Source of the DNA: Bos javanicus
Lineage: Eukaryota; Chordata; Mammalia; Artiodactyla; Bovidae
DNA: 64,000 nucleotides
NCBI RefSeq assembly: GCF_032452875.1
Contig: NC_083890.1
Span: 42,468,483-42,532,482 of the forward strand
Direction of reading: 5' to 3'
Below the pieces are notes generated by a model, which worked only from the letters and a program-made list of their open reading frames with translations, did not search any database and was not told the origin of the DNA. The position numbers were made by a program, and so were the translations under genes. Below are positions 1 to 10,013 of this stretch, in pieces (position 1 is the first letter of the stretch; each line of letters opens with the position of its first letter).

Positions 1-419
1 CCATTTCCCCAGCTCAACAATGCTGCAGGAGGACAGGGACTGTCTCACTCCTTATTCATTTCATTCCCGGGATCTAGCATGGTGCCCGGCATGTCGAGAG
101 CATCAGTCATCTTTATTTATGGAGACTGGCTCCGTGTCTCCTGGCCACTCTCCATTAGATTGTCTGTGTCTTGTATTCCCCCATTTGTTTATACATCTAT
201 CAGTCAACTATCTATTGTCCAAAGAGCAGACATGGCCCAAAGATAAGACATGGGGCTGGTTGCCGCCGGGGATTAGGAAGGGAGCCCAGTGCCCATTGTC
301 TTCAAGGCCTGAGACCCTGGTGGCATTCCTGCCCCCTTTTTGTTTGTTTCTGCAGCTCAGGTGCAGAGGCTCAGTCACAGCACACTGTAGTCTCTTCTAG
401 AAGGCCCATCTCTTGATTG
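1..419. other. Unclassified sequence, no gene seen
   Basis: No repeat family recognised and no exon supported. A 126-codon open frame starting at 20 has no recognisable domain or signal and is probably chance. Confidence 0.4.
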
Positions 420-1065
420 ATGGGATGTTTTTGTTTTTCCCATTCCCCAACCCCATTTTTGTCCTCTCCATAGGCCATCAGTTTAATGTGTTTATATGTC
501 TTTACTTTATTTGCGTGTATCCTTCTAAAACATGTATTTCTGTTTTGTGAACATGTGTTCTACGTTTACATAAATGGCACATAAGAAACCTCACTGTGCT
601 TCTTATGTTTTCTGTTTGGCATGTTAACAGGCAACCTCCTTGCTCTGGGCATCATCCCTGTTTCACTCATCTGTTCCCCCAGTGACTGCTTCCCACTCCC
701 CACTACCACCAACACCCTGGTGAAAAACACATCCCCTTGTTGACTAAGAGGAGAATCCGTGAGAATCTGTGGCACAGATGCCCTAGGACTCAGGGGCAGG
801 TTTGCTGGGTCACAGCGTATATATATATGTCCTTGCATTGTCTGAGTACTGCCAGATTCTCTCCAGAATGGCTACCTGGATTTGCAGGTTGGCTGGAGTT
901 AGTGATATATATATTCTAGATCATAGTCCCTTGTTGGTTTTAACATTGCAAATATCTTCTTTCAAAAAGTTGTTTGTTACCTTTGTCCATGGCATCCTTT
1001 GCTTTAAAAAAATCACTTTTTTTCTTCTCCAAAAACGTATTACAAAGACTAGTTTTGAATAGCCC
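420..1065 (-). mobile_element. Old L1 LINE 3'-region fragment (probable)
   Basis: Read on the minus strand, the stretch has the layout of an old mammalian L1 3' region. Plus-strand text near 560 (tacataaatggcac) and near 985 (atggcatcctttgc) resembles diverged L1 3'UTR signatures. It is strongly decayed, so the subfamily and exact ends are uncertain. Several short open frames across it are unlikely to be real. Confidence 0.45.
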
Positions 1066-1070
1066 TAAAT

Positions 1071-1122
1071 GGGGTCTCAAAGAGTTGGACACGACTGAGC
1101 GACTGAACTGAACTGAACTGAA
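1071..1122 (+). mobile_element. BovB 3' terminal fragment
   Basis: About 50 bases match the BovB/BovA 3' end: the agagttggacacgactgagc core followed by the ACTGA-repeat tail typical of BovB. Only the extreme 3' end is present, as expected of a strongly 5'-truncated retroposed copy. Confidence 0.85.
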
Positions 1123-2916
1123 ATGATCCTTTAATTATGAACAAAAGTGGGTAGCTTTTCACCCTAACACAAACGTTGCTATGTTTTCAGACGTAGCCGT
1201 GGATAGCATCACCCAGATGTGGACCTTAGCATGCCTGAACGAGGTACTCAGTTGAGGTTTAATGTAGAGAGTCCCAAAGTATTAACCATAAAATTACCTA
1301 AATGTTAGCTCCACATATTTGCCTTGGCTGGCAGGTAGCTCATTAGAGTTAGTAATGATTCTGGGGGGTGTTGGTGGTGTATATTTAATAAAAATCAGAA
1401 TTCCTTTGTATGTTAAGGGCCTTTATGATGTACCTCCAATAGTTTCAATCTCATTTACTCCTTCTAACCTCTTCCCACTTCTATTTGATGGTAAGTCACA
1501 TCAAATTCATGCTGCAGGTCTCCTAAGCGTGCTACCTGTGTGCACAGGCTGGTGTCCTGATGGATTTCTACCTGTACCCAAGCTATATCTCATCCATAAA
1601 ACTCCATACTCACCCTATCCGGTCCCAGGTGCTTTTATTGTATTAAGTGTGCACCTTAATTATTGCTTGTATAGCGATGTCTCGTACTTGTGTCTGCCTG
1701 CTCTGGCTTCTTAAGGAAAGAACAGGCCACGTTCATTATGTATCAGCAATAGAATCTCAGACATATGGTGGAGACTCAATAATTCTCTCCAAGATGAGAG
1801 GTCTGCTTTCTCGCCCGTTGTAGATTACCATCTAATAGCTAGGATCCTCACACTTTTAAAAGATCAAGCAACTAATCTGAAGAGTAAATCCATACTACTG
1901 TGTTATTGGTTTAGTGTGTAAAACCTTCCACACACTATTTACACCTTATGAGATGATTCCTGGAAACAGAGGACTCGAAATATACAGGAATAATGATGAT
2001 GATGGAATTTGCTGGTAGTGCAACCAACATGGTGGTTAGAAAGGGTGGGGGATATTTGGGGTCAGCCAGTCCTTTCAGTGTCACTCAGATGACTGCATTT
2101 CTATAAATATCAGTATTTAGGGATATGTCTGGTATGTTCACCAAAAAGTTGGCTTTTTCTTCTACACTTTATATTTGTAGGTTTCTCAGTAAAAGCGTAT
2201 TAAGTATATTGCACATAGAACTTCTGAGTAGTTATGCTGATATGGGTTAAATTTCATCATGTCAGTGATACACTGATACTTTCACTCAGAGTAAGATGTA
2301 TTTGATGATACGTTTTGTTGCCATAAGTTCAGTGTTAAGGTGGAAATATGGTTAAAGAGGATACAAAGGAATGTTTCTCCCAGGATGATACCCTTCTTGA
2401 GATCCTCAGTGGGATTTCCTTTCCTGACCTCTCTTCCTTGCCGTGAACTTTAGTGAATGGATGCTCACTCCAGATTCAGAAATCACCTGGACAGGCTGGC
2501 CCCAGAGGCAAGATGCTATGGGCCATTGGGCATTCAGGCAGCAATTTTCCTGTGTCTTGCTTTTCCATTTCTTTGTGTGTGCTTGCTTTATTTTTCTTCT
2601 TCTTTCAGTAGGATGATTTCACTATCGCTTCAGTCCACATGGTGGAGAACACAGACACACCCTGGTGTCCACCACTTAATTCCTATCCTGGAGTCCTGGG
2701 ATCTGTAATTCGAGATTCTCACTGTTCTGGAATGGGCCTGGTTCTTTCTGTTGTCCCAGTCAGCTTGACTTGGGCTAAAGGACCATATTGAACAGACATG
2801 GCGATTGGGATCTCCCTGTGACCAGGGCAGGAGATTGGAGGGCAGTTCCAGAAAGGAGACTGGCACATACATTCTAATAGGTGTCTTTGATCACAGCCAT
2901 CTTTATATGAGGAGAG
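1123..2916. other. Mostly single-copy sequence with an L2-like patch
   Basis: Positions about 1630-1800 look like an L2 LINE 3' tail, with a degraded ending resembling 'agactcaataattc'. The rest is AT-rich sequence without recognisable repeats, exons or RNA genes. The 131-codon frame at 1319-1714 runs into the L2-like patch and has no coding signature. Confidence 0.4.
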
Positions 2917-3118
2917 TTTTCCTAGGCGCAGTTGGTAAAGAATCCACCTGCCAGTGCAGAAGATGCAAGAGACATGAGTTCCATCCCTGGGTCAGGAAGA
3001 TTTCCTGGAGAAGAGAATGGTTACCCACTCCAGTATTCCTGCCTGGAAAATTCCCTGGACAGAGGAGCCTGCTGGGCTACAGTCCATGAGGTCTCAGTCG
3101 GACATGACTGAGCGCACA
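2917..3118 (+). mobile_element. Bov-tA SINE
   Basis: Complete plus-strand copy. It has the tRNA-Glu-derived head (gttggtaaagaatccacctg and a box-B-like 'gttccatccctgg'), the BovA middle (cccactccagtattcctgcc) and the 3' end 'cggacatgactgagc'. It is moderately diverged. Frames that translate across it are translated SINE, not genes. Confidence 0.95.
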
Positions 3119-3185
3119 CTATACTACTTCCTAGGCTCGAACCTAAGGCCCACTTTTAAGAAACAGACAATTCTTTTTCATCCCA

Positions 3186-3227
3186 ACAGCAAGAAAGAAA
3201 AAAAAGAAAAGAAAGAAAAAAAAAGGA
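3186..3227 (+). repeat. A-rich GAAA-type simple repeat
   Basis: Irregular runs of A with interspersed G (GAAA/GAAAA units) over about 40 bases. It lies about 70 bases beyond the Bov-tA 3' end, so it may not be that element's tail. Confidence 0.8.
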
Positions 3228-4174
3228 CAGTACGCGTTATCTGTTATGAATTCTGGTACTGTTATATCACACGCACACACATGTCTGTCGCATGTGGTAT
3301 GTACATATGTGTGCCCATATACAGAAATTCATATCGTCGGACATACTATAATGCAAACATAGGCTCTTCTGAGGATCCAGCATATGAGCTTTTCAACACC
3401 GCCCCCCCTCACACACCAAAGTGTCCCAAGGAAAGCAAATAATTTCAGGTTGTAGGACAAAGCGGAGATCTGTCATGAAAATAGCATGCAACAAGTGTAG
3501 CGTTCTGCCCTCCAAGCAGTGCCTTGTGGGAAAAAGGTGCTCAAGTGGCTTGATTGGGATTTTAATGAAAAGTGTTCTCCCCTGCTCCACCCTCCGCCCA
3601 CCCCAGCTTATTTGATTATTTTCTCCAGCAGTTCTGTTGGGGCCCTGTGCCGGGACACGGTGGAGAGAATGTTAACAATTCAACTCTCTCAATTAATTGC
3701 CAGTGCTTTCCCCATCCGGCCCAGCAGGGCCTCTTCCTCACAGGCTGCTGAAGACATAACAATGCGCCTCTCAAGCGAAGGTGGAATGGTTTGTTCATCA
3801 GGGGGCTTTCAGTCCTCCAGGCCACGATATCCCTCCGTGGGCACCAGTAGTAGAGGCTGGAGCCTGTCTCCCCTTCACACTCGGATGTGAGTAAATCCTT
3901 ATGTGACAGGAGAACATGTTAACAGGACTCCCCTCTTCAAAGAGAAAAGGTGAAACCCCGGGGATTCAAGAAACATACAGTGCACTGACTTAACTACACA
4001 TACAAACACTCCCTCTGTCTCCAGTTTTTCCCTGCCCGTGAATGAAACGGCTCGCCCAAGAAACTGGGTTTGAGTGGAAGGGCTGCCACCACACCCCAGA
4101 CGCGCAAGGAAGCTTTAGCGATTGACTGGGCCCGTTAGTCGGACATGTTATGAGAACTCCTGAGGCTGGACCTC
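3228..4174. other. Single-copy sequence
   Basis: No repeat recognised apart from the candidate block at 3590-3900. Short open frames on both strands overlap one another and lack coding character. Confidence 0.5.
3590..3900. promoter_or_regulatory. Candidate conserved non-coding element (weak)
   Basis: Repeat-free block with motif-like words: a GTTAAC site at 3671-3676 and a palindromic CAATTAATTG homeodomain-type site at 3690-3699. These motifs are short and could be chance. No exon structure is visible. Functional status is inference only. Confidence 0.2.
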
Positions 4175-4183
4175 TGTGTGGGG

Positions 4184-4378
4184 AATGACTGAAGTTGCTC
4201 AGTCCATGTCTGACCCATGGACTATAGCCCACCAGGCTCATCCATCCATGGAATTTTCAAGGCAAGAGTACTGGAGTGGGTTGCCATTTCTTTCTCCAGG
4301 GGATCTTCCCGACCCAAGGATCGAACCCAGGTCTCCCGTCTTGCAGGTAGAGGCTTTACCGTCTGAGCCACCAGGGAA
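4184..4378 (-). mobile_element. Bov-tA SINE, minus strand
   Basis: Minus-strand copy: the 3' end is at the left (gttgctcagtccatgtctga) and the tRNA-derived head at the right (gaggctttaccgtctgagcc, accaggg). It is flanked by a direct repeat TGTGTGGGG at 4175-4183 and 4379-4387, a good target-site duplication. It pairs head-to-head with the next Bov-tA. Confidence 0.95.
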
Positions 4379-4465
4379 TGTGTGGGGTGAGCCCAGAAGC
4401 AGTCTAACAGATATGCATCCTCCACGTGGAGCTCACTGTGGAGTTGCAGACGTAAGTGCGGAGGT

Positions 4466-4668
4466 GACCCCAGGTGATGCGATTCGTAAAGAATCCACGT
4501 GCCAGTGCAAGAGACACAAGAGACACGGTTTTAATCCCCGAATCTGGAAGATCTGGAGGAGAAAATGGCAATCCACTCCCGTATTCTTGCCTGGAAAATT
4601 CCATGGATCGAGGAGCCTGGAGGGCTACAGTCCATGGGGTTGAAGAGTTGGACACGACTGAGCAGCAG
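4466..4668 (+). mobile_element. Bov-tA SINE
   Basis: Plus-strand copy with head 'gcgattcgtaaagaatccac', middle 'ccactcccgtattcttgcc' and 3' end 'gttggacacgactgagcagc'. It lies about 87 bases from an opposite-strand Bov-tA, forming an inverted repeat with arms of about 195 bases. Confidence 0.95.
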
Positions 4669-5150
4669 AGGTGGAGTGTGAGCAGATTTAAGGGAAGCTG
4701 TGAGGCTGAGGATATTTAAGCACCAAAACGCTGTGTTCAGCCACAGTTCAGTGTAAGAGAGCAAAGGAGGAGAGAATTGGGTTCCTTGAGATTCCTGGCT
4801 TTGCCTAATTGGATATGATGGGTGTGTTTGCCCAAGGGCAGCACCGAATGATTTAGGACAGGAAGTGGTGAATTCTGCTGAGAAAACAGAGGCATATAAA
4901 GGGCCCTGAAGGGGTTGGCTTTTAAAATCCTGTTGAATTTCACTGTAAACTTTACAATTTGAAGTTGTGTCTCTTATTCAGTGATTCTCAAACCAGGGGT
5001 GGTTTTGAAGGCTGTTAAGAGCCTGATTCAAGGAAGGGAAAACAGGGAGAATGGTCTGATTGAAGGCGGAAGAGCACTGAACAGCTATGGGAATGAATGG
5101 AGCTAACATCTTCAGCAAGGGGCATGTTCTTCAGGTTTAGAGTGATCCGG
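4669..5150. other. Single-copy sequence
   Basis: No recognisable repeat or gene between a Bov-tA and a BovB end. Confidence 0.45.
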
Positions 5151-5156
5151 CTTACA

Positions 5157-5298
5157 TGGTTGGATGGCATCAGCGACTCAATGGACGTAAGTTTGAGCAA
5201 ACTCTGGGAGACAGTGAAGGACAGGGAAGCCTGGTATGTTGCAGCCCATGGGGCTCGAAAAGAGTTGGACATGACTGCGTGACTGAACAACAACAAAC
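5157..5298 (+). mobile_element. BovB LINE 3' end
   Basis: Begins at the 'ttggatggcatcagcgactc' segment of the BovB 3' region and runs through 'gacagggaagcctgg' to 'gactgaacaacaacaaa'. It is a heavily 5'-truncated copy with no coding capacity. Confidence 0.9.
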
Positions 5299-6289
5299 TG
5301 GGAATTTGGTAAAACTGTAAACGATCGAGTTCCCTTGCAACTGAGCTTCATTAATGTTTTGTATTCTCACCATTGTCTCCTTGAAGCCTGTAGAAATTTA
5401 TTAATAGGATGTAGTCTTTTCTAGGTTGATCTTGGAGAGGCAGGGAGAAAGGAAGTTTTGGATCCCATTGTGTCCATAGCATTGCTAGGGTCAGGAGAGA
5501 GATTCTGGGAGGTTAACCTCTCCCTGCTCCTTAACACTCACCCCACCTAGCAGAGGGCTCTTGAGCATCAAAAGAAAACAAACCAGAAAACTTACTTAGA
5601 GCTAGTGCTGTCCATTGAGGATGATGGAAAGAGCCATTTATAGCTGCTGTGATGATTGTTGCAGTACATGTGGGCCCAGGAAAGAGGAAGAGGCGCCCCC
5701 CCGCCCATTATTTTGCAAGGGGCAAGGTCAAAGTCACATTACTGTGAGAATGCCCTTCTTTACATCACACAACACTGTGATGTCTCCAGTTGTCTTGTCT
5801 AGGTGTTCTCCTTTTTGCGATTACTAAGGAAACCAGCTGGGGCTTAGCCAGAGTGCTTCTTGGTGGTGATTAAGATATTAAACCGGAACCGAGCACCCAC
5901 TTTTTTCCCCCTTCCCAGAACTGGAGCTATCCCTGGCCACACTCCTGCCCTCCTCATGCCCTCACACTCCGCTTGTATCAGCTGAAGTTGAGCATCTGCA
6001 AGAAGCAAGAGTACAAGGGCACTTTGTTGGAGTCCTCAGCTGGTTGAAAGGGCTGGACTTTTCAGAAAGAACGAATGTTCCTCTTGGGAGACTTGAGGAA
6101 GAGGACTATGGAAAAGAAGGGGAACTGAAGAGAAAGTGAGAAACGTGTGAGGTGGAGCTTCAAGATGGGATGTTCCCTTGCTTCAGGATGACCTCCTCCC
6201 CTTCTCAGCAAGAAGGAATAACTCAGACAAGGAAGTTCCCATTTCAGTTCCTGCTATGGCTATCCTGGTCTTTTCACAGTTAACTCATA
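5299..6289. other. Single-copy sequence
   Basis: No repeat family or exon recognised. Open frames are short (70 codons at 5615-5827) and have no recognisable features. Confidence 0.45.
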
Positions 6290-7190
6290 CAGAAAATTTG
6301 TTAAAAAAGTAAGATGCCATTCCAGTAGTAACAAAAACAACATAATATTTAGGAATTGATTTAACCAAGATTACATCAGACCTCCATGGGGAAAAGCTTT
6401 AATACTCTAATAAAAGACAGAGAAAATTGTATCAATAAATATCATGTTCTTGGATGAATAATTTAATATTATAAAGGTTGTAATTCTCCCAAATTAATTT
6501 ATAATCTCAATGCACTTTCAATCAGCAGTCTAGCTGGAATTTTGGGGAGGGATCTTAATAAATTTATAAAAGAAGAAAGATTCACAAATAGCTAAGGGAA
6601 AAATAAAAAAGAAATACAAAAGTAAAAAGGAGTACTTATATATTCAGATACTGAAACATTCAACAAAGCCATAGTAAGACAAATAGTATTTACAAGCGCA
6701 CATATAGACCTAATGGAACAGAAGACTCGAAGGTGGACACAGACTCAAGTGGAAGAAGATATCTGCAATGTTTCAAAATGACGAAGTATGTATAGTGTAA
6801 GCAGTGTAGGTCTGCAAATCAACTCCAACAGAAAAACAAACAAAAGTTATGAACAGGCATTTTAGGAAGGAGAAAAGCCGAAAAGGAAATAAACATAGAG
6901 GAACACTCACATATATCAATAAGCAGAGAAATGCAAATAAGAACAGTGAGATTTTTGCTTTCATGAACTTGGACTGGAAAACATTAGGAAAACAATCGCT
7001 GATGTCAGCTGATGATGGAGAATGAGAGTTGGGTTATCTAGGATTTCTCATGCACCTCTGATTGAGTGTAGATTGACTGGTAGCCATTTTAATGAGTAAT
7101 CTGGCACTGCTTAAGTAAATCAAACATTTACATAAACTGTAACCCAGATATTCTGTGACTAGATGTATACCTCCAAGTCTGTATATCTCT
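6290..7190 (+). mobile_element. Old L1 LINE, ORF2 end and 3' region
   Basis: A-rich plus-strand sequence with typical ORF2 words in diverged form: 'ctgaaacattcaacaaagcc', 'tggaacagaagactcga', 'caataagcagagaaatgcaa'. No open frame survives. The L1 appears to resume after the Bov-tA insertion, at about 7625. Confidence 0.8.
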
Positions 7191-7208
7191 ATATAGATAG
7201 ATAGATAC
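7191..7208 (+). repeat. Short TAGA/GATA simple repeat
   Basis: Four TAGA units within the L1 3' region, just beside the Bov-tA insertion point. Confidence 0.8.
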
Positions 7209-7222
7209 AGTCTATATATCTA

Positions 7223-7433
7223 GCACCCAGGGGCGCTAGTGGTAAAGAACCTGCCTGTCAATACAGGAGATGTAAGAGATGTGGGTTCGATCCCTGGGTT
7301 GGGAAGATGCCTGGAGGAGGAAATGGCAATGCACTCCAGTATTGTTGCCTGGAGAGTCCCATGGACAGAGGAGGCTGGCGGGCAACAGTCCATAGGGTTG
7401 CAAAGAGTCGGACACGACTAAAGCAACTTAGCA
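7223..7433 (+). mobile_element. Bov-tA SINE
   Basis: Complete plus-strand copy inserted in the L1 3' region. Box-B-like 'gggttcgatccctgg' is intact, followed by 'gcactccagtattgttgcc' and the 3' end 'cggacacgactaaagcaact'. Well preserved, so relatively young. Confidence 0.95.
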
Positions 7434-7587
7434 GGTATACATGCAGATATATATCCCAGAGACATTTCCCCACTGCTCTGGACAGGGAAACTGAGAGTTA
7501 GAGACTGTCTGTCTATCCCCAGGAGAATTATCAGGTAAAGCATGGTAGACCTACATCATCTAAAAATACCATGCCGTGATTAGAAGC

Positions 7588-7622
7588 AAATCTTTACCAG
7601 CTGAGCTACCAGGGAAGCCCCA
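7588..7622 (-). mobile_element. Bov-tA head-only fragment
   Basis: About 35 bases, 'tctttaccagctgagctacc' plus 'agggaagcccc', equal the 5' tRNA-derived head of Bov-tA in minus orientation. The 3' part is absent. That is unusual, because retroposition normally loses the 5' end. A deletion or rearrangement is likely. Confidence 0.75.
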
Positions 7623-7624
7623 AT

Positions 7625-7780
7625 ATGAACACAGATTCTCTTAAAAACATATTGTTGGTTGAAAAAAGTAAGAAACAGATAAAAGGCTCAGTACAAATCA
7701 TTTCTGTAAGTTACAAATATACGTACACCAAAGAGCAATAAACCCTGTGCTAGAGAGCACACGGGCGAAAAGATGGATGT
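7625..7780 (+). mobile_element. L1 LINE 3' region, continuation
   Basis: 'tgttggttgaaaaaagtaag' and 'caaatatacgtacacc' resemble the 3' end of old L1 elements downstream of ORF2. It probably belongs to the L1 at 6290-7190 and is separated from it by the Bov-tA. Confidence 0.55.
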
Positions 7781-9365
7781 TAAACACATTGGAATAATCG
7801 CCTGTGGGGAGGAGTTAATGGGGATCATGGTGACAAAGACAAGAGACAAACAAAAACCAGAAAGACAGGAGAAGGGCCCCCTATGGACCAAAGATGAAAC
7901 TGTGCCCAGAACGATCAAGCATGATGATATCCATCGGCATTCCACATCTAAGGTTAGAAAAGCTTTCCCTGACCCACCAGACAGGAATTCTTTGGCAAGC
8001 ATCCATCAGAGTTGGGTGATGACGACCCTGGGGACAGATGACCACCATTACAGTCTTCTTCAGAGGCAAAGAGAAAAGGGTCTGGAGACCACTCAGGTAA
8101 TCTTGGGGACAGAAACAAGACCGCTCTTGCATACTAAAAAAAGCAGAATATAGAGGAAAGAACAGGGAAATGGGGGGCAGGGAGGCCCACAGAAAAGAAA
8201 GAATTGAGAGCACCAAAGACCCATAGGCTCATGAAGGCTGGACACGGGGCTGTAGAAACAGGACAAGCAGAGCACAGTCCCTGCCCGGGAGTTCCTGCCC
8301 TCCTTTTACTTTTCTGTCACACAAGACGTGAGCAGTTCCCAGTAGATCTGACCTGATGAAACCATCCTTACTGGATGCTCTTGAGTCCTGTCTAGACAGC
8401 AGGACATAGCCTGTGGGGGCCCATGTCCCAAGACAGAACCATCTAGAAGATGCAGCAAATGTTCCCCTGTCTGTGTAATTAGGTCTTCTCCTTCACACCC
8501 TCCTGTGAACATTTCAGAAACTTCTGAGGGCCTAGTGCACTTAGGGTTATATTTAATCTTCCCTTAGGCTCTCCATCTGTCTACACAGCAAGTCTTCTCT
8601 TTTTTTCCCCGGAGGTCTGGGGCCTACACACACCTCACATTCTTCAGCACTTCCCTCTTCTCTAAAATTCTCTTCTCTCAACATTTTCCTCCAGACCACA
8701 CCTCCTCCTCCTCATACCTCCATGTTCTACTGCAGCATGTGGGGGCCATGGCAACTGAGGTTTCCTTGTGACAGCATCCTTCATGATGCTTTTGACCTTG
8801 GGAAAGCTTGAGAAAACCAAGGCTTAATACCTGGTGTAGCCTAGAGATACAACTCCAGGCAGTGTGGAAATGGGCCCCGTTTAGGGACAGGTGGGGGAAG
8901 TAGTATGGAGGCTACGTCTGCAGTTTGGACCCTGTCCTTCTGCTCTCCGCCCCGCCAGCTCTCACTGAACTAACTGTTGAAATGTAACTGCATTCTCAAG
9001 TGCGAGAGTTCTGTGTTGCCTGGATGTACCCCGACTTTGTGTATTTTCCGTGGCTCCATGTTCCAAAAACATCTCACTTCAGTAACAAAGAAGCTTGTTG
9101 TGGCTGGGAGGTTTCACAAGGAGATCACTGATGGAGACAAGCCCAACCAAATGCCCTCTTGTCTTTGCTGATGTGAATCAGGATGACCTCTTCACCCTCT
9201 TCAAGGGGATATTTATAAGAACCAGACTCGGCACACATGTTAGAAAGATAACTCGAGAGGAGGCCAAGCACACAGAGCCTGTGTACCTCTGTCTGGAGTG
9301 ATGTTCAGGGCAACCCTGTGGCTGTTCTGATTCTCTAGCTGGTGTTTGTACACATACACCTCGTG
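7781..9365. other. Single-copy sequence
   Basis: No repeat recognised. The 126-codon frame at 7773-8153 and the overlapping minus-strand frames are not recognised as any protein and show no exon context. A pyrimidine-rich patch lies at about 8590-8720. Confidence 0.45.
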
Positions 9366-9391
9366 TACACACACACACACACACACACACA
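9366..9391 (+). repeat. (AC)n microsatellite
   Basis: About thirteen AC dinucleotides. First of two neighbouring arrays. Confidence 0.97.
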
Positions 9392-9423
9392 GTTTTTGAA
9401 AGAGGGTGTTCTTTGCCTTGCGT

Positions 9424-9451
9424 ACACACACATACACACACACGTATACAA

Positions 9452-9501
<50 letters not shown>
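9424..9501 (+). repeat. (AC)n microsatellite, interrupted then pure
   Basis: Interrupted CA repeats (9424-9453) lead into a pure run of 24 AC units at 9454-9501. The long minus-strand frame across here (187 codons) encodes Cys-Val repeats simply by translating the microsatellite and is not a gene. The locus is likely length-polymorphic. Confidence 0.98.
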
Positions 9502-9503
<2 letters not shown>

Positions 9504-9665
9504 TCTGTTTCTGTATTTCCCTCCCAGAAGCCAGAAGCTCAATCCCATGATCTTTAGCGGGAAGGAAGTAGAGGTCGGTTGGGCGTGATGGAGGCGTGGA
9601 TTATTTTCAGCAGTGGAGGAAGGTGACCTCCCGCGGCAGCTGAATGACCGTAGCGGGAGGGACGT

Positions 9666-10013
9666 GTTTAGCTCAGGCTGCTGCAGCAGTCCCACAGATG
9701 GGGACTTAAGCAGCAGATGTTTCTCTCTCGTGGTTCTGGAGGCTGAAAGTCCAGAATCACGATGTTGGCAGATCTGGGTTCTGGTGACTTTGTAGACAGC
9801 CACGTTCTAACTGTGTCCTCACATGGCCTTTTCTCGGTGGTTAAGGGGTGAGGGCAGAGAGGAAGGGAGACAGAATCTGTCTTCCTTTTCTTATAAAACT
9901 ACGAATCCCACCCTCATTACCTCCCAAATGCCCCACCTCCAAATACCATCTCTCTGGGGGTTAGGGTTTCAACGGATGAGCCTCAGGGTGCACACACATT
10001 CAGCTCACATTGC
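9666..10013 (-). mobile_element. MaLR LTR (MLT1-like), minus strand
   Basis: Read in reverse it has the MLT1 LTR layout. The plus-strand start 'gctcaggctgctgcagcagt' is followed by 'ggttctggaggctg', 'tgtcctcacatggcc', 'cttttcttataaaact' and an end at 'cagctcacattgc'. It is an ancient, non-autonomous LTR element with no coding region here. Confidence 0.8.

Noticed and set aside
2917..3118. tRNA gene at the SINE head
   Set aside because: Box-like sequence is the SINE's tRNA-derived promoter. No full cloverleaf is present. The same holds for the other Bov-tA copies.
4176..4643. 155-codon frame
   Set aside because: Reads through two Bov-tA copies, so it is translated SINE.
9366..9501. CRISPR-like repeat array
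   Set aside because: Dinucleotide microsatellite, no spacer structure, and the DNA is mammalian.
9240..9803. 187-codon minus-strand frame
   Set aside because: It is a translated CA microsatellite (Cys-Val repeats) joined to LTR sequence.
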